Part shown: in pieces, positions 47,546 to 59,400 of the stretch
How positions within the stretch are numbered: the stretch's first letter is position 1
How the letters are laid out: every line of letters starts with the position of its first letter
Origin: Mugil cephalus
Lineage: Eukaryota; Chordata; Actinopteri; Mugiliformes; Mugilidae
Length of the DNA: 64,000 nucleotides
Direction: 5' to 3'
Assembly: GCF_022458985.1 (NCBI RefSeq)
Contig: NC_061789.1
Span: 13,486,357-13,550,356, forward strand
Program-made: the position numbers and the translations under genes
The notes under the pieces: generated by a model
What the model was told of the DNA's origin: nothing
The model's input: only the letters and a program-made list of their open reading frames with translations
Database searches by the model: none

Positions 47546-48259
47546 AATACATAAATAAAAGATTAATTACACACAATATAAATGTCCCGGATGATGTGTT
47601 AAAAGGTGCCTTTTCTTTCTTAAAAAATAAATAAAATATATATTTTTTTTAAAAAAAAAGTACTGTATTTGTCTCACCTGGGGAAATCATTTTCATGCCT
47701 TTGACCCATCCATTCGTTCACACAACACAGTCTACCAACACTCTGCAGGTCTTCATTCCACAAATAGAAGCCACCTACTGATCCAGGAGGGGATCAGTGA
47801 AGTCGCCTGCTGAGGGGAGTGGGGCCCTAGGCATGGGGCTCTTTCTTTTATCACTTCAAGAGCGATAATTTCTTCATTTTTGAACTGGATGCTGTTTAAC
47901 TACTTTCAGTTTCATGCATGTGACACAAAATGGCCATTAAGGAAGGCCTGGTTAGGTCTGGTGTTTAATGGTCTAAGTTTAATGGTAAAGTTAGAACTTG
48001 GTAGTAAATGATCTATATCTCTGGCATCATGTATGACCTTTACACAACTAAATTTACTTTGCTATTTCAACAGTGGCCTACATATGAGTTAAACGAAGTA
48101 TATCTCTTAGTCTTTAACCTTGTGCTGTAATGTACCGAACTGTGGCCAAACAAGTAAGACCATCCCTGCGTTTCAATAATTAATATTGTCGGCGCTGACT
48201 AAATTATTGAAATATGCGCGTTAATTAGCGGAGGACGTCGGGAAGGAAAAAAAAAATAT

Positions 48260-48473
48260 CCTGGGTTCGACCAATGGGAGAACGCGATTCCCTCATCCCC
48301 TGCCGAGTTTCAGCCAATCAGAGCGTCGCTTCCTCCATTTCCTGTTGTGGACTCGGAGTTGGACGGGGTATTCCTCTGGTCCAGAATGTGGATTAATTTT
48401 TCTCCGTGTGCGTAAATGACTTCATTTGTTTTTTATCGGCAGAGGGAGTGTTGCTCGTGAAGGAGCCCCACGC
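48260..48473 (+). promoter_or_regulatory. tecpr1: tecpr1 promoter with two CCAAT boxes and candidate first exon
   Basis: CCAAT motifs at 48271-48275 and 48314-48318, 43 bp apart, sit in a GC-richer patch. An ETS-like TTTCCTG lies near 48339-48345. A candidate non-coding first exon ends at 48473 with a strong donor, CGC|gtaagt. There is no TATA box. This fits a CCAAT-driven housekeeping promoter. The exact transcript start is inferred. Confidence 0.5.
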
Positions 48474-48668
48474 GTAAGTAAATGTTTTGTGGTTTATCAT
48501 TTCTGGAGCCGGCTGACAGGCGCCTGTCCCCCTCGAGATGTAAACAGCTTATAGCCGACTTTGCGGCACAGACTCCGAACCCTTATCAGGTATCTGGCTT
48601 GTAGCCGTTATCCGCTTCTTCTCTTATTGATTCGTTTTTTTTTTTTTTTTTTTTTGAATGTGTCCTAG

Positions 48669-48778
48669 CATCGGCCTGGGAGATGGCAGGTATCGGCTGT
48701 TGCACCTGATGCCATGACGCGTCTGTTGATATTCCCTTGACAACCGCGGATCGGATAGCGACGTTCAGGTATGTTTGA
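48669..48778 (+). other. tecpr1: Candidate second non-coding tecpr1 exon
   Basis: A long T run (48636-48654) and CCTAG acceptor precede 48669, and a good donor TTCAG|gtatgt follows 48778. Inside are two ATGs with short frames (GATGGCAGG and GCCATGACG), which would be upstream ORFs if this exon is used. It may be skipped or absent from most transcripts. Confidence 0.35.
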
Positions 48779-49145
48779 GACCGCGGTGCGTCCCGTCCAT
48801 CCCGGAATGCGTGCGCGCGTACGTGCGCGTGCGTGCGTGCGTAAAGCTCCGCTGCGGTCCCTATAAGCCGTAGTGTAGATTCAAGATAGAAAACCGTAGC
48901 CTTATCATTGTGTCATTGCATTGTAATGTCAGAACAATTTACTACGTTCATCACTCCTTACAGCCACGCGTGTGTTTATTTAAGTTTGTGCAAATAGTTG
49001 TTTAAACTAAGAAATGGCACAAACAAATGAAGGCCTGGGTAGCGTTAGCTTCGGCACAGTAACAGTCAATACTGTAACGTTAGCGGATTATAGTCGATAA
49101 AGCAACTGTCAAACCAACCCAATCATTGCATTTCATTTTGTTCTA

Positions 49146-49191
<46 letters not shown>
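49146..49191. repeat. (ATT)n microsatellite
   Basis: About 15 units, in the inferred 5' UTR intron of tecpr1. Confidence 0.9.
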
Positions 49192-49193
<2 letters not shown>

Positions 49194-50019
49194 ATTAAAA
49201 GGAAAAAATACAGGCTATCTATAGGCTACACTTGCAAATACAGCAACAGATAAAAGCATCATTTATTTATTTAAGTTGACCCTTCTATAATGTTGTATAT
49301 TTTACCTATATTAAATACAAAAAGTTAATAAAAAAAAATAGTTATGGCATGACACTTCTACTGCTTGGCTTGATTATTGTGATCATCAGATATTTGCTTT
49401 TAAAAAATGAAAAATATTTTATACATATATATATTATATATATATTTATATATACAAAATATATATATAAAAATAAATGTCAAGTAAAACTATTGCATTT
49501 TATATGTAGCTCTTTCCTGTGCACATTAAAAAAAGTTTTAACATTTATCAATTTCTTTAAGGAAAACAAGTGAATTATCCTCATTGAGTCATGATCTTTG
49601 AAAGATAAAAAGTGCCATTTCCAACAAATATTGACTGAAATTCTCGGTAATGGAGTTAATAATGATTTATAAACATTGTTTACTTGGATTTTTATTTATG
49701 TATTTATTTTTTGCCTTCTGACACTTTAAGATAATTAAACATGACCCAGGAACGTTATTGCTGTTCTTGAGAAATGAACATAACAGGAGGGTTAAATCAC
49801 GTTCACTGTCACTTCCAAAATATGTTAGTAAAATCTTACACATGTGTGAAATGTTTATTTCCCCTAGTCCCACCTCGCTACATACACTATATGCAGACAT
49901 GATACACACTTGCTTCATCTGGTACAAATTATCAAGTCAAAACAAATGCATTATTATATAGCTGTCATACCCTAAATCTTATTTTCAAGGTTTTTGGTAT
50001 TCGGCATTTGTTCACCATT

Positions 50020-50145
50020 CTAAAAACATGCACGTTAGGTTAATTGGTGAGTCCAAATGACCGTGTGAATGTGAATGTCTCTTACCCTGTGTCAAAGGCT
50101 CTCTCCACCCCAGCGCTAATAGGTAATGGATGGACAATAAATGTA
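50020..50145 (+). repeat. Diverged retroelement 3' tail (L2/SINE-like)
   Basis: GTTAATTGGTGAGTCCAAATGACCGTGTGAATGTGAATG and, after a gap, CTAATAGGTAATGGATGGA resemble the common teleost tail that ends in ATGGATGGATGG. It is short, diverged and alone in this window. It lies ~330 bp upstream of the first coding exon of tecpr1. Confidence 0.5.
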
Positions 50146-50471
50146 CATTACAGGGCAAAAAGTGCATCGCTTTGAGTGTGTGTGTGTGTCTGTATGAGTG
50201 TGTGTTTGAGGAGTTAAGTGGGTCTTTGAATCGGGGAGACAGTTCAGAGTTCTGATGGGCTTTTTCTTCCCTGTGGCTCTATAGTTCTCTCTCTTATCAT
50301 GATGATGCAAACTACCAGTGGAAAAATAGCAGCCGCTCAGCATGAGTCGAAATGCAAATGCAGCCTTTAGTCATAACAGCCTCCGAGCCTTAAGTACACT
50401 GAGTCATAAAATATATGGCAGATCATTCGGGAAGATGAGTACTGTCCTTCTGTTTCTCTTCAGAGGCCACC

Positions 50472-53400
50472 ATGCCTATCACGCTGCTGTGGGCCGTGGA
50501 CGTCTACGGCCGAGTGTACAGCCTCTCCACGGCCGGCCAGCGGTGGGAGCGCGCCGACGACATGCTGCTGGAGCTGAAGCGCATCTCGGCGGGGAAGGGG
50601 CGCTGCTGGGGCGTCGGCTGCGACCACCATATTTACCTAAATATGATGCCCAGCGAGACCCCCATCCGCTACCGGGAGGAGACCTACGAAAACCAGGTCG
50701 GTCCAAGTTCTCTGTTGTCTGAAAACGTTCGGTTGCTGATGCTGAAGCTGTCTCCGCTCGGCTTGTGTTCAGAGGTGGAACCCAGTGGACGGCTTCACCG
50801 ACACGCTGCTGCCCACCGACCGCTGGCCGTGGAGCGACGTGACCGGGATGAATCCTCAACCGCTCCACAGCTTCCAGCTGCCCTCCCGCAGCTGGGAGTG
50901 GGAAGGAGACTGGTATGTGGATCAGAGCTGTGGAGGAGAACCCAGCCAGACGGGGGTGAGAAAAACACACTTCTCTTCACATATTTCTTATTTCTCTCTC
51001 CTGCTGTTATTTACATTTGATTGATAATTCGCTCCCTGGACCATAGGGTTGGGAGTACGCCGTTGATTTCCCAGCCAACTTCTCCCCCGACAAGAAGTGG
51101 AACTCGTGCGTCCGGCGTAGACGATGGATCCGCTACAGACGATACACGGCACAAGGTTCTTGGGCGAAGGTATTTGTGGACATCTGTGACGCAGTCACAA
51201 TCACACAAGAATTAGTAAGTGCAGGTGACACTGAAGATTCAAGCCTTTGCTCTTCTTCTGCAGATCCCTTTGGACAATCCCAGGAAGCCCCCGCTGCCGC
51301 TCTGCGACATCAGCTGTGGTGGCTGGGAGATGAGCGACCAGTCTGGAAGATATCCCTACCTCTGGGGCGTGTCCCAACAAGGACAGGTCAGTCTGCTGCA
51401 CGTTAAGACTTTGTAAGGGGGCTTTCACACCTAGGCTGTTGTTCCAAAACCAGGAGAGTTTCCCCACCAGCACCATAAAACACACCTATTTACTTATTTA
51501 CAATTAGAGTTAGAAGGTCCATTGGGGATTTGATAATCATTTTTTTTCCACTAGCGACATCAACAAAGTCCTTTACTACGTAGTAATCACACACATAAAA
51601 AAAAAAATATATTTTACGTTTAATACTGTAAAATGAAACCTGGATACTGTTGCAGCATGTTACTCTCCTCCTGCAGCCACTGTTGTTTACATTTCATTAT
51701 TGGCCACAAGATGGCAGCATAACGTCATATACTTTACACAGTCAAATATGCATCAACTTCAAGTATACAAGCAGGGGGGGTCGCAAAATCTTGGTTGATT
51801 AGACATTCTTTACATAGATATTTTTTAGTTTTCCCCCACAAACCTTAAAAGAGCCTATTAATTCCCCAGGTGAATAATCTCTCCATCAGTTTGGAGGCCT
51901 GTGGCCTAAAAAAAGCTGAAGACCCCTGCTATAAATGTTAGCGTTACAATACCAAACAGAACACAATAATAACAAATATGTTTAAAAAAAAATAAAAAAG
52001 TGTACTCATTGAAGTGTGTTATATGCAGTCCCTGATGGTCTAATCATCTTTGCTCTGCAGGTGTGGTTCAGGGAGGGCATCCACCCTCGCGTCCCAGAGG
52101 GCTCCGGCTGGGAGGAGGTAGAAGTGCCCAAGGAGGTGGCTCAGTTATCAGCTGGACCCGGGGACCTGCTGTGGGCTTTACTGTGGGATGGGAACCTGCT
52201 TGTCCGTACTGGCCTTACCCTGGACAGCCCGACTGGTCAGCATTCACTCTGCCCTCCACAAATATTACATGCATTATATTCACACTAGCCCTTTGTGGTT
52301 TGATGACAACTAGAGCCTCAGAGCTTAAAACAAGCTATAAAACTCTCAATCCAAAATGAAGATTTAAAGCAAGATTGCACCATTTACGGATCAGTTTCTC
52401 GTTATTTTTAAACCCTGTCCTAAATTCCCCTGAGTAATCCAGACCTATGTTCATCATCCCATCAGGCACAACGTGGATGGAGGTGGAATCACCGGGAAAG
52501 AAGGAGGTTGAAGCGCTCCACGTGGCCGTCGGGGTCAGCGTGGTCTGGGTGGTCACCAAGGACTACAAGGTGAGTCAGTGCTCCCCACGCGTGTAATGTT
52601 ACAGATAGCCGCGGCCCGCTGCGCTGCTAACACATCCCGTGACCGTGTGTGTGTGTGTTTGTTAAGGTGTGGTTCAGGCGCGGTGTGAACTCCCACAACC
52701 CCTGTGGCTCGGGCTGGATCAGCATAGGAGGGGAGATGATGATGGTGGACGTGGGACTCAATGACCAGGTTAGGAGATTTCTGTCCACGGCCCCTTTACC
52801 TAATCACACGGTACCGAATTCAAAGTTAAGTCGGCTTTTCCACTTTATTCTGTCAATGCATCAAAATAAGACACAAATGCATTAAATGTGGGTTCAGCTA
52901 TGAATAAATAGGATTCATTTAACCTGAGGTTTCTAATGCGGTCGGTTTAAACTGTACTGCAGGCAGCCTCTCCTCTGCTCCTCTTCTGAACCTCTAGCTG
53001 CTTCCCCTCTCTCCTCCCTTTGGATCTGGTTTCAGGATAAGCCAGATCAGGGCTGGGGTCGAGGCAGAAACAGTTTGTTCTGTGTCTCACTGCCGAAGAC
53101 TTTGCTAGCACTGCAAACCCATACCTCACACCTCCTCCCCTTCCGTCTCTCACCCACCCTCCCCCCTCCCCTCCCCGCAACACCACTCCCTCAGGCCCGT
53201 CTACCTCCAGCCTCTCATCCTGCCCCGCTGCTGCTGCTGCCCTGTAACACGAGTAAAGCCGGCAGTTCCAGCCAATGTCCCCACAGTAGCACCTCAGGCC
53301 CGGCCTTATATATCCCCAGACTATATTCCTACTGGCCTGACATATGGGAGACTCCCTAATTAGAAGCTGGCCAAGCCGTCGTCATCATATCCCATATTTC

Positions 53401-56400
53401 ATATTTCAGGGGCTGCGACTATGGGTATGTGTCGAGTGAGGTGGCAGGAGCCAGTGTTACAGTATATGGCCTTATAAAGTATCTGCCCGTGTCCTGCTAG
53501 CGACCTGACAAGGATTTAAAAGTTGTATCATATTTTATGCTATATTTGTGAAGGATTTTGTCACATTTATCGAATTACATCCTTCGTGCTTCCTAATTTT
53601 AAACTGATCCCTGAGCATTTACTCACGTAACAGCTCAATAAAGAGATTTAATTTGCGGCCCGCGACAGCGCCCGTGAACATCGTGTCTTTTGGGTTTTAC
53701 TTTATATTTTCCCGCCAGGTGTGGGCCGTTGGTGAGGACCGCGGCCTGTACTTCAGAATGGGTGTGACGCCCTCTGAACCGAGCGGAAACGGCTGGATCC
53801 CTGTTTCCGCCCAGTGGGGGAATAACAAGAAGGTTATCCCACCCAGGTCTGTGGAAACAACTGAGCCGACACTCACAAAGCGCAGTCACGTTAAGTCAAA
53901 TGTCCTTTGTTTTGTTGCTTTGTAGGGATGAGTGTGAGTTTAGCGGTCAGCTGACTGAGGCCTCGCAAGGCTCGGTTCTGAGCTGCACCGACTCCGACTC
54001 AGAGTTGGGTGCTGCCGACCCCCAGAGCAGCACCACCGACACCCCGGTCCTAGAGGTACGAGCTCCCTCCGTCGAGACGCCCACGCCTCCCCAGAATGCG
54101 GAAGACGCCCCCTCGGCTCCCCAACAGGACGCCCCTAAGACCTTCATCCCCGCCAGCGACAGCTTCATCAACAGCTTGGTGTCGGACCGCGACAGAACCT
54201 CCACGCCGCAGCCGTCCATCGCAGAGCTGCCGCAGGAGGAGGCGGAGGAGCCGCAGCCGGCCCCGGTGCTCCCGACGCCCGAGGCCTTGGGACACGACGT
54301 CCCCTGGATGAACGTCGACCTGGAGGGCGCGGAAGCAGCTCGGGGCGCGCGGGCGGGAGGGCCTTCCCCCGACGACCGGGGAGCGGCTGCCACCTACGCC
54401 CTGGCGACGCTGGAGGGCTCCCAAGGCGTCGGGGAAGAGGACGTGCCCGTGTGGACTTGGATTTCCGGAGGAGGTTGCGACGTGGATGGAAGCACGCAGA
54501 TCAGCTGGCTCAGTCCCACAGGTATCACTGAAAGAAAGACGTAAGGAAATAATGTGCACGTGAAAAGAGAAATTCACTCACGTTTCACTGAATGTCAGTT
54601 TATATCTGCGTATCTGTGTCTGAATGTTGTGCCCCGTGCGTCCGTGTGCTGTTTTTTACACGTCTAGACGTACACCGTCCTCGTCGTCTCTGTGGTTTCG
54701 CTTGTCCGTCCGGACGTCTGACTTGCATGTCTGTCTGTCAGGTCCCCTCACCAGCTCCCTGTCCCTGACTCCCGTCCAGTCGGCCGCCTGGAGCGAGCAG
54801 CCGCAGCAGCAGGAGCCCAGAGACGAGATCAGCAAGAAACCGCTGGAGAGAAGCAACGTGAGGCCGGCCTTGCATTCGTCTCAGACGTTCTCTTGTGTTC
54901 TGTCGATAACTCCTGCCTCTCTCAAATGCCCTGTGTCTCTACGCGTACTCCCCTGTAGTCGGTGTGGGTGCGTAAAGGTACGTTGCGCTGGTGGAGAGAC
55001 TGGAAGCCGCAGCGCTGGGTGGACGTGGGCGTCGCTCTGGAGCAGTCCACCAGGTCTGACGGCAGGAAGGACAGCATTTTCTTCGTCTATTACACGCAGT
55101 ATGACGAGAAAAAGGTCGGTATAGTACTTGCCCCCCGGGAGTATAGCTATTTGAAGGTGAGTTTATGGTTGCTTCTCTTCATTCTCCTTGTTGCAGTACC
55201 TTCACGTGTTCATTAACGAAGTGACGGCGCTGGTTCCGGTGCTCAGGGACTGCCACTACGCCTTTGCCGTGTACACAACCGAAAGGACCAAAGAGAGGTG
55301 GCCTCTGGTCCTGGCGGCGCAAACTGAAAAGGACATGAACGACTGGGTAATGTTCATGTTTTTGACGACACGCTAACGTGGAGCTTTTTAAAGGATCGCT
55401 CACCCCCCTCCCCCTCATTGTCTCTGCCCCGTGTGTCCAGCTGTGCCTGTTGTCTGACTGTTGCTGTGAGTGTCGAGGGATCACGGGTCCCCCGTCCAGA
55501 CAGGCCCTGTGGTCCACCACGTCCAAGGGAGACATCATGGTCCACGAGCCGTCCTTCTCTCTGGAGGCCTCCGCGAACGCCATGGCCTGTGACCTCATGT
55601 GAGACCGATGCGCACTAGCTGATTCATCCAGCGGTTAACGTGTCGCTAACACACTGCATTGTCTCGTTGAAGTGGGCTTCACGCGTTCACCTCTGTGTGG
55701 CAGCACTTTGTCTGTGTTTGCTGAAATGTGTGCTAACCGGTGCCGCCGCTAACGCTGGGTGCTTCCGCTGTATGGTGCTGCAGGTTTTGGCGCCAGGTCC
55801 CCGGCCACCTGCGCTGTGTAGAGTCTAACAGTCTGGGGCTGGTGTGGGGCATCGGGTGGGACGGCGCCGCCTGGGTCTACAGTGGGCGTTACGGGCAGCA
55901 ACCCAACCCGGGTAAACAAGTCCCGTAGATAGTCACCCATGTTCCCTACACCTGTGTTTACTTTTCAAGTATTCATAACTACAAAAGCCATGTGTGAAAT
56001 GTACCAAACAGTCTTTTCCAACTGGCAGAAAGTTAAAAATGCAATGAAATATAAGTGGAAATGAACAAATAAATGATTTGCAACTAAATAAATGGCCCTA
56101 TCCGTAACCTTAACCCTATCAGGGCTAGGTTATTGGCCTTTTTATTGGTCTGCCAACATCCAACCAGAGGGCTCCTACCCTTTGTTGAGTCCAGAGTAGG
56201 GACCCCCTACCAATTATATGTATACATTAGTATAATCATTTTGCATATATATATATAAAATGTCTAATCAACCAAAACTTTTGCAACCCCCCTGCAGAAC
56301 CTCAATTGACCCCCTAGGGGTCGCTGTCTAGCCTAGAAACAGTAAAATAAGAAGTCTGGACTCAACAAATGGTACCAACCCTGTGGTTGGTGGTCAGCAG

Positions 56401-59400
56401 ACTAATTAAAAGGGTGACAAACATAGAGCCACATATTGACATGTCTATCATATAAAGTGTCAAGTACTAACAAGTACCATTTACTTTTTACTTGCTAACA
56501 AGTTCTAGTTTGGTGACCATCTGCTTGCAACTCTCTCTGCCGCGTGTTGCAGCTGCACAAAGGCCCTTTTATTAGCTCGCAATCACTCATTCATGTTTCC
56601 GTCTGTGTTTGTTTTAACTGCAGGAGATGCCGTTCAGTCGCATCAGCAGACAGACGTCAGGAGCATACACGTGTATGAGAATCAAAGATGGAACCCTATG
56701 ACCGGATACACGGACAAGTGCGTCCACCTTGCATTTCTCGTGCGTTTTGTTTGTATCGGTCTTTGCAGCTCCTTAAGCAAAGTCTGTCCTTGTGGCTCAC
56801 TTTTCCAGAGGACTCCCCACAGACCGTCCTATGTGGAGTGACGAGAGCGGACTGAAGGAGTGCACCAAAGGCAACACGCAGCCACCCTCCCCCCAGTGGT
56901 CCTGGGTAAGTGGAATCCCTGTGGCAGCTTCTTCACAAAATCCGTCCTGCGTATTTTTTATTTTTATTTTCTTTGATTCTTCCCTCGTTCTTTGTCTTCA
57001 GGTGTCAGAGTGGGCCGTGGACTTCAACGTACCCGGAGGAGCTGACAAAGAGGGCTGGCAGTACGCCGCAGACTTCCCCACGTATGTAATTACTTCTCAG
57101 GACGCTGACTAGCTCTAGCGAAGGGAGTTGCGCCGGTGGTCACACTTGTCTCTGTCCTGCAGGACATTTCACGGCCACAAAACCATGAAAGACTTTGTGA
57201 GGCGGAGGAGATGGACGAGGTGAACACATTCACATTTCCGCGGCGCGTGGCTCACGGGTTTGCGCAGCGTCCCTAACAGTGATGTGTTTACAGGAAGTGT
57301 AAGATCACGGTGAGAGGTCCGTGGCTCCAGGTCCCGCCCATCTGCCTGAGCGACATCTCTCTGATGCCGTGTCTGGCCCAGAGCAAGATGGAGCAGGTTC
57401 CCGTCTGGGCCCTCAGTGACAAGGGAGACGTCCTGTGTCGCCTGGGAGTCAGCCCACAAAACCCCGCGGTGAGGAGGACGCTGAAAATCTGTCAGATACT
57501 TGTTGTGGATCATAAAAATCTCTACAAACTCTTACTCCGATGATCTCACAGGGCAGCTCGTGGCTCCACGTAGGCACAGACCAGCCCTTTAAGTCCATAT
57601 CCATCGGTGGAGCCAATCAGGTTTGGGCTATTGCCAGGGACGGAGCGGTGTTCTACAGAGGATCAGTGTCCCCACAAAACCCTGCAGGTCAGTTTGGTGT
57701 CAAAATGAACGCAGCAGGAAGAGAAAGTAAATTTTCTGTGGAATCACAGAATCGAGCGCTCTTGTCCCCCTGCAGGAGAATGCTGGTACCACATCCCCTC
57801 CCCCCCAAAACAAACGCTTCGACAACTGTCCGTGGGCCGGACGTCTGTATTCGCTGTGGATGAAAACGGTGAGGAGATATTTGATTGGTGAACTTTAAAC
57901 CAGGTGTCATGAGGTTAAATGGCAACAATCTTCTTTTTTTTCGTGTAATTTAGGAAACCTGTGGTACAGACAAGGCCTCACCCCCAGCTACCCTCAGGGC
58001 TCCTCCTGGGAGCTCATCTCGAACAACGTCACCAAGGTTTCCGTGGGGCCCCTGGACCAGGTCAGTGTGACTACAGCCTCCAGTGGCCACGGTGTGAATT
58101 TCAGCTTAATGAGTAGACAGAGCAGAGTGAACTCCTCAGACAACCGTGAACACCACCACTCTCATTAGCAACCGTACTAGGTGCACCTTGCTTATAGCAG
58201 GTTGGACTCCATCTTCATTCTTTTTTCCCACAGAGAACTGCAGCTCACTGGATGTTTCCCCTATTTCAGACCATTCTCTTTAAACCCCGGAGATGGTTGG
58301 AGGTGGAAATTCCACTAGATCACGGGTGTCAAACATGCGGCCCGCGGGCCAAAGACGGCCCACCAGAGGCTTTAATCTGGGTCGTGCAGAAAACAAAGGA
58401 ATAAATTTAGTTATTTATTGGTTATTATCGGTTCGTTACCGATATAAATTTGGGCCTCTGAATTAAAATTAGTGTGATCCACGTTCAACATCACTGCCGC
58501 TGCGTTTCCATTACTCCTAGAAATGCGCAAAACCTAAATATCGCAATAAAAAACTGGAAACGCCTACGCGGTTTTTCAAACGCACCAGATGAGATGACGC
58601 AGGTGGTCGTGTGACCACTTCATTTCAAGTCTTGCATGAGCAGAATTTCAGAGAATTATGGGATATCTCATTAACAAAACACCTTTCAATGGAAACACGT
58701 ACAAAGCGCAATTGTTCTTTGTAGAAATCTCAGAAATATCGCTTTTATTTTGTGAAAAACTGCAACGAAAACACAGCTAGTGAGCGATTGCTCCCAATTA
58801 GGAGGCCGGTGAGTGTCTGTCTGTAACAGTCGAGCTCTGTCTCCCTCTCCAGGTGTGGATCGTAGCAGATGGAGTTCCAGGTTTCCCTGCTGAGACTCCC
58901 GGAGCTGTCTGCCACAGGCTGGGCGTGGGACCCATGCAGCCCAGGGGACAGTCCTGGGACTATGGTATAGGGGTGAGTCCCTCATCATCATTTTAACCTC
59001 TTTGTGTCATTTGCGCCTTATATATTTGTTATTGTCAACAAATTCTATCTTTTTTAAATAGATATTTATTCATTCTTGTATGTATTACCCAAACTGTGGT
59101 AAAGGACCCTCCCCCAAATATGCACCGTGCACCACTCAAAGAAGGTCGTGGAATGGCCTTCACTGTCCCCTGAGCTGAACATCTTATATCTGTGTGGGGG
59201 GGACCCTATTCATACCACGCATACAAGACAGACTAAAAATACCTCACATGTTCAAGAGATCTGTAGGGAAGAGTGAGTGAAAATTCCTGAAACGAGAATA
59301 GAAAGACCGGCCACAAAAAGCGTCGGCGAGCTGGGACATCTGCCCCGCGGGGGCTGGACTGTTGCTCAGTGAGGCGTGTGCCCGAGCTTTTTAACACGCT

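Larger units (their letters stand above)
46441..48240. other. Divergent intergenic region between bri3 and tecpr1
   Basis: No gene. It holds an (ATT)n microsatellite (47204-47251) and a dispersed-repeat-like segment (47285-47545); the remainder is AT-rich and unassigned. Confidence 0.5.

Noticed and set aside
17474-49191. Regular short repeats that might suggest CRISPR-like arrays
   Set aside because: They are uninterrupted microsatellites of 2-5 bp units without spacers, in a vertebrate genome.
50479-50970. 163-residue minus-strand frame
   Set aside because: Antisense of the first two coding exons of tecpr1, whose plus-strand frames are strongly supported.
54050-54577. 175-residue minus-strand open frame
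   Set aside because: It lies exactly opposite the GC-rich tecpr1 linker exon, where stop codons are rare in all frames. Its sequence is low-complexity Arg/Gly/Ser with no family feature.
55157-55196. A 40-bp intron in tecpr1 using the strong gtgagt donor
   Set aside because: The length is below the normal vertebrate limit, and the protein joined from 55114 matches the family without an insertion, so the 82-bp intron is annotated instead.
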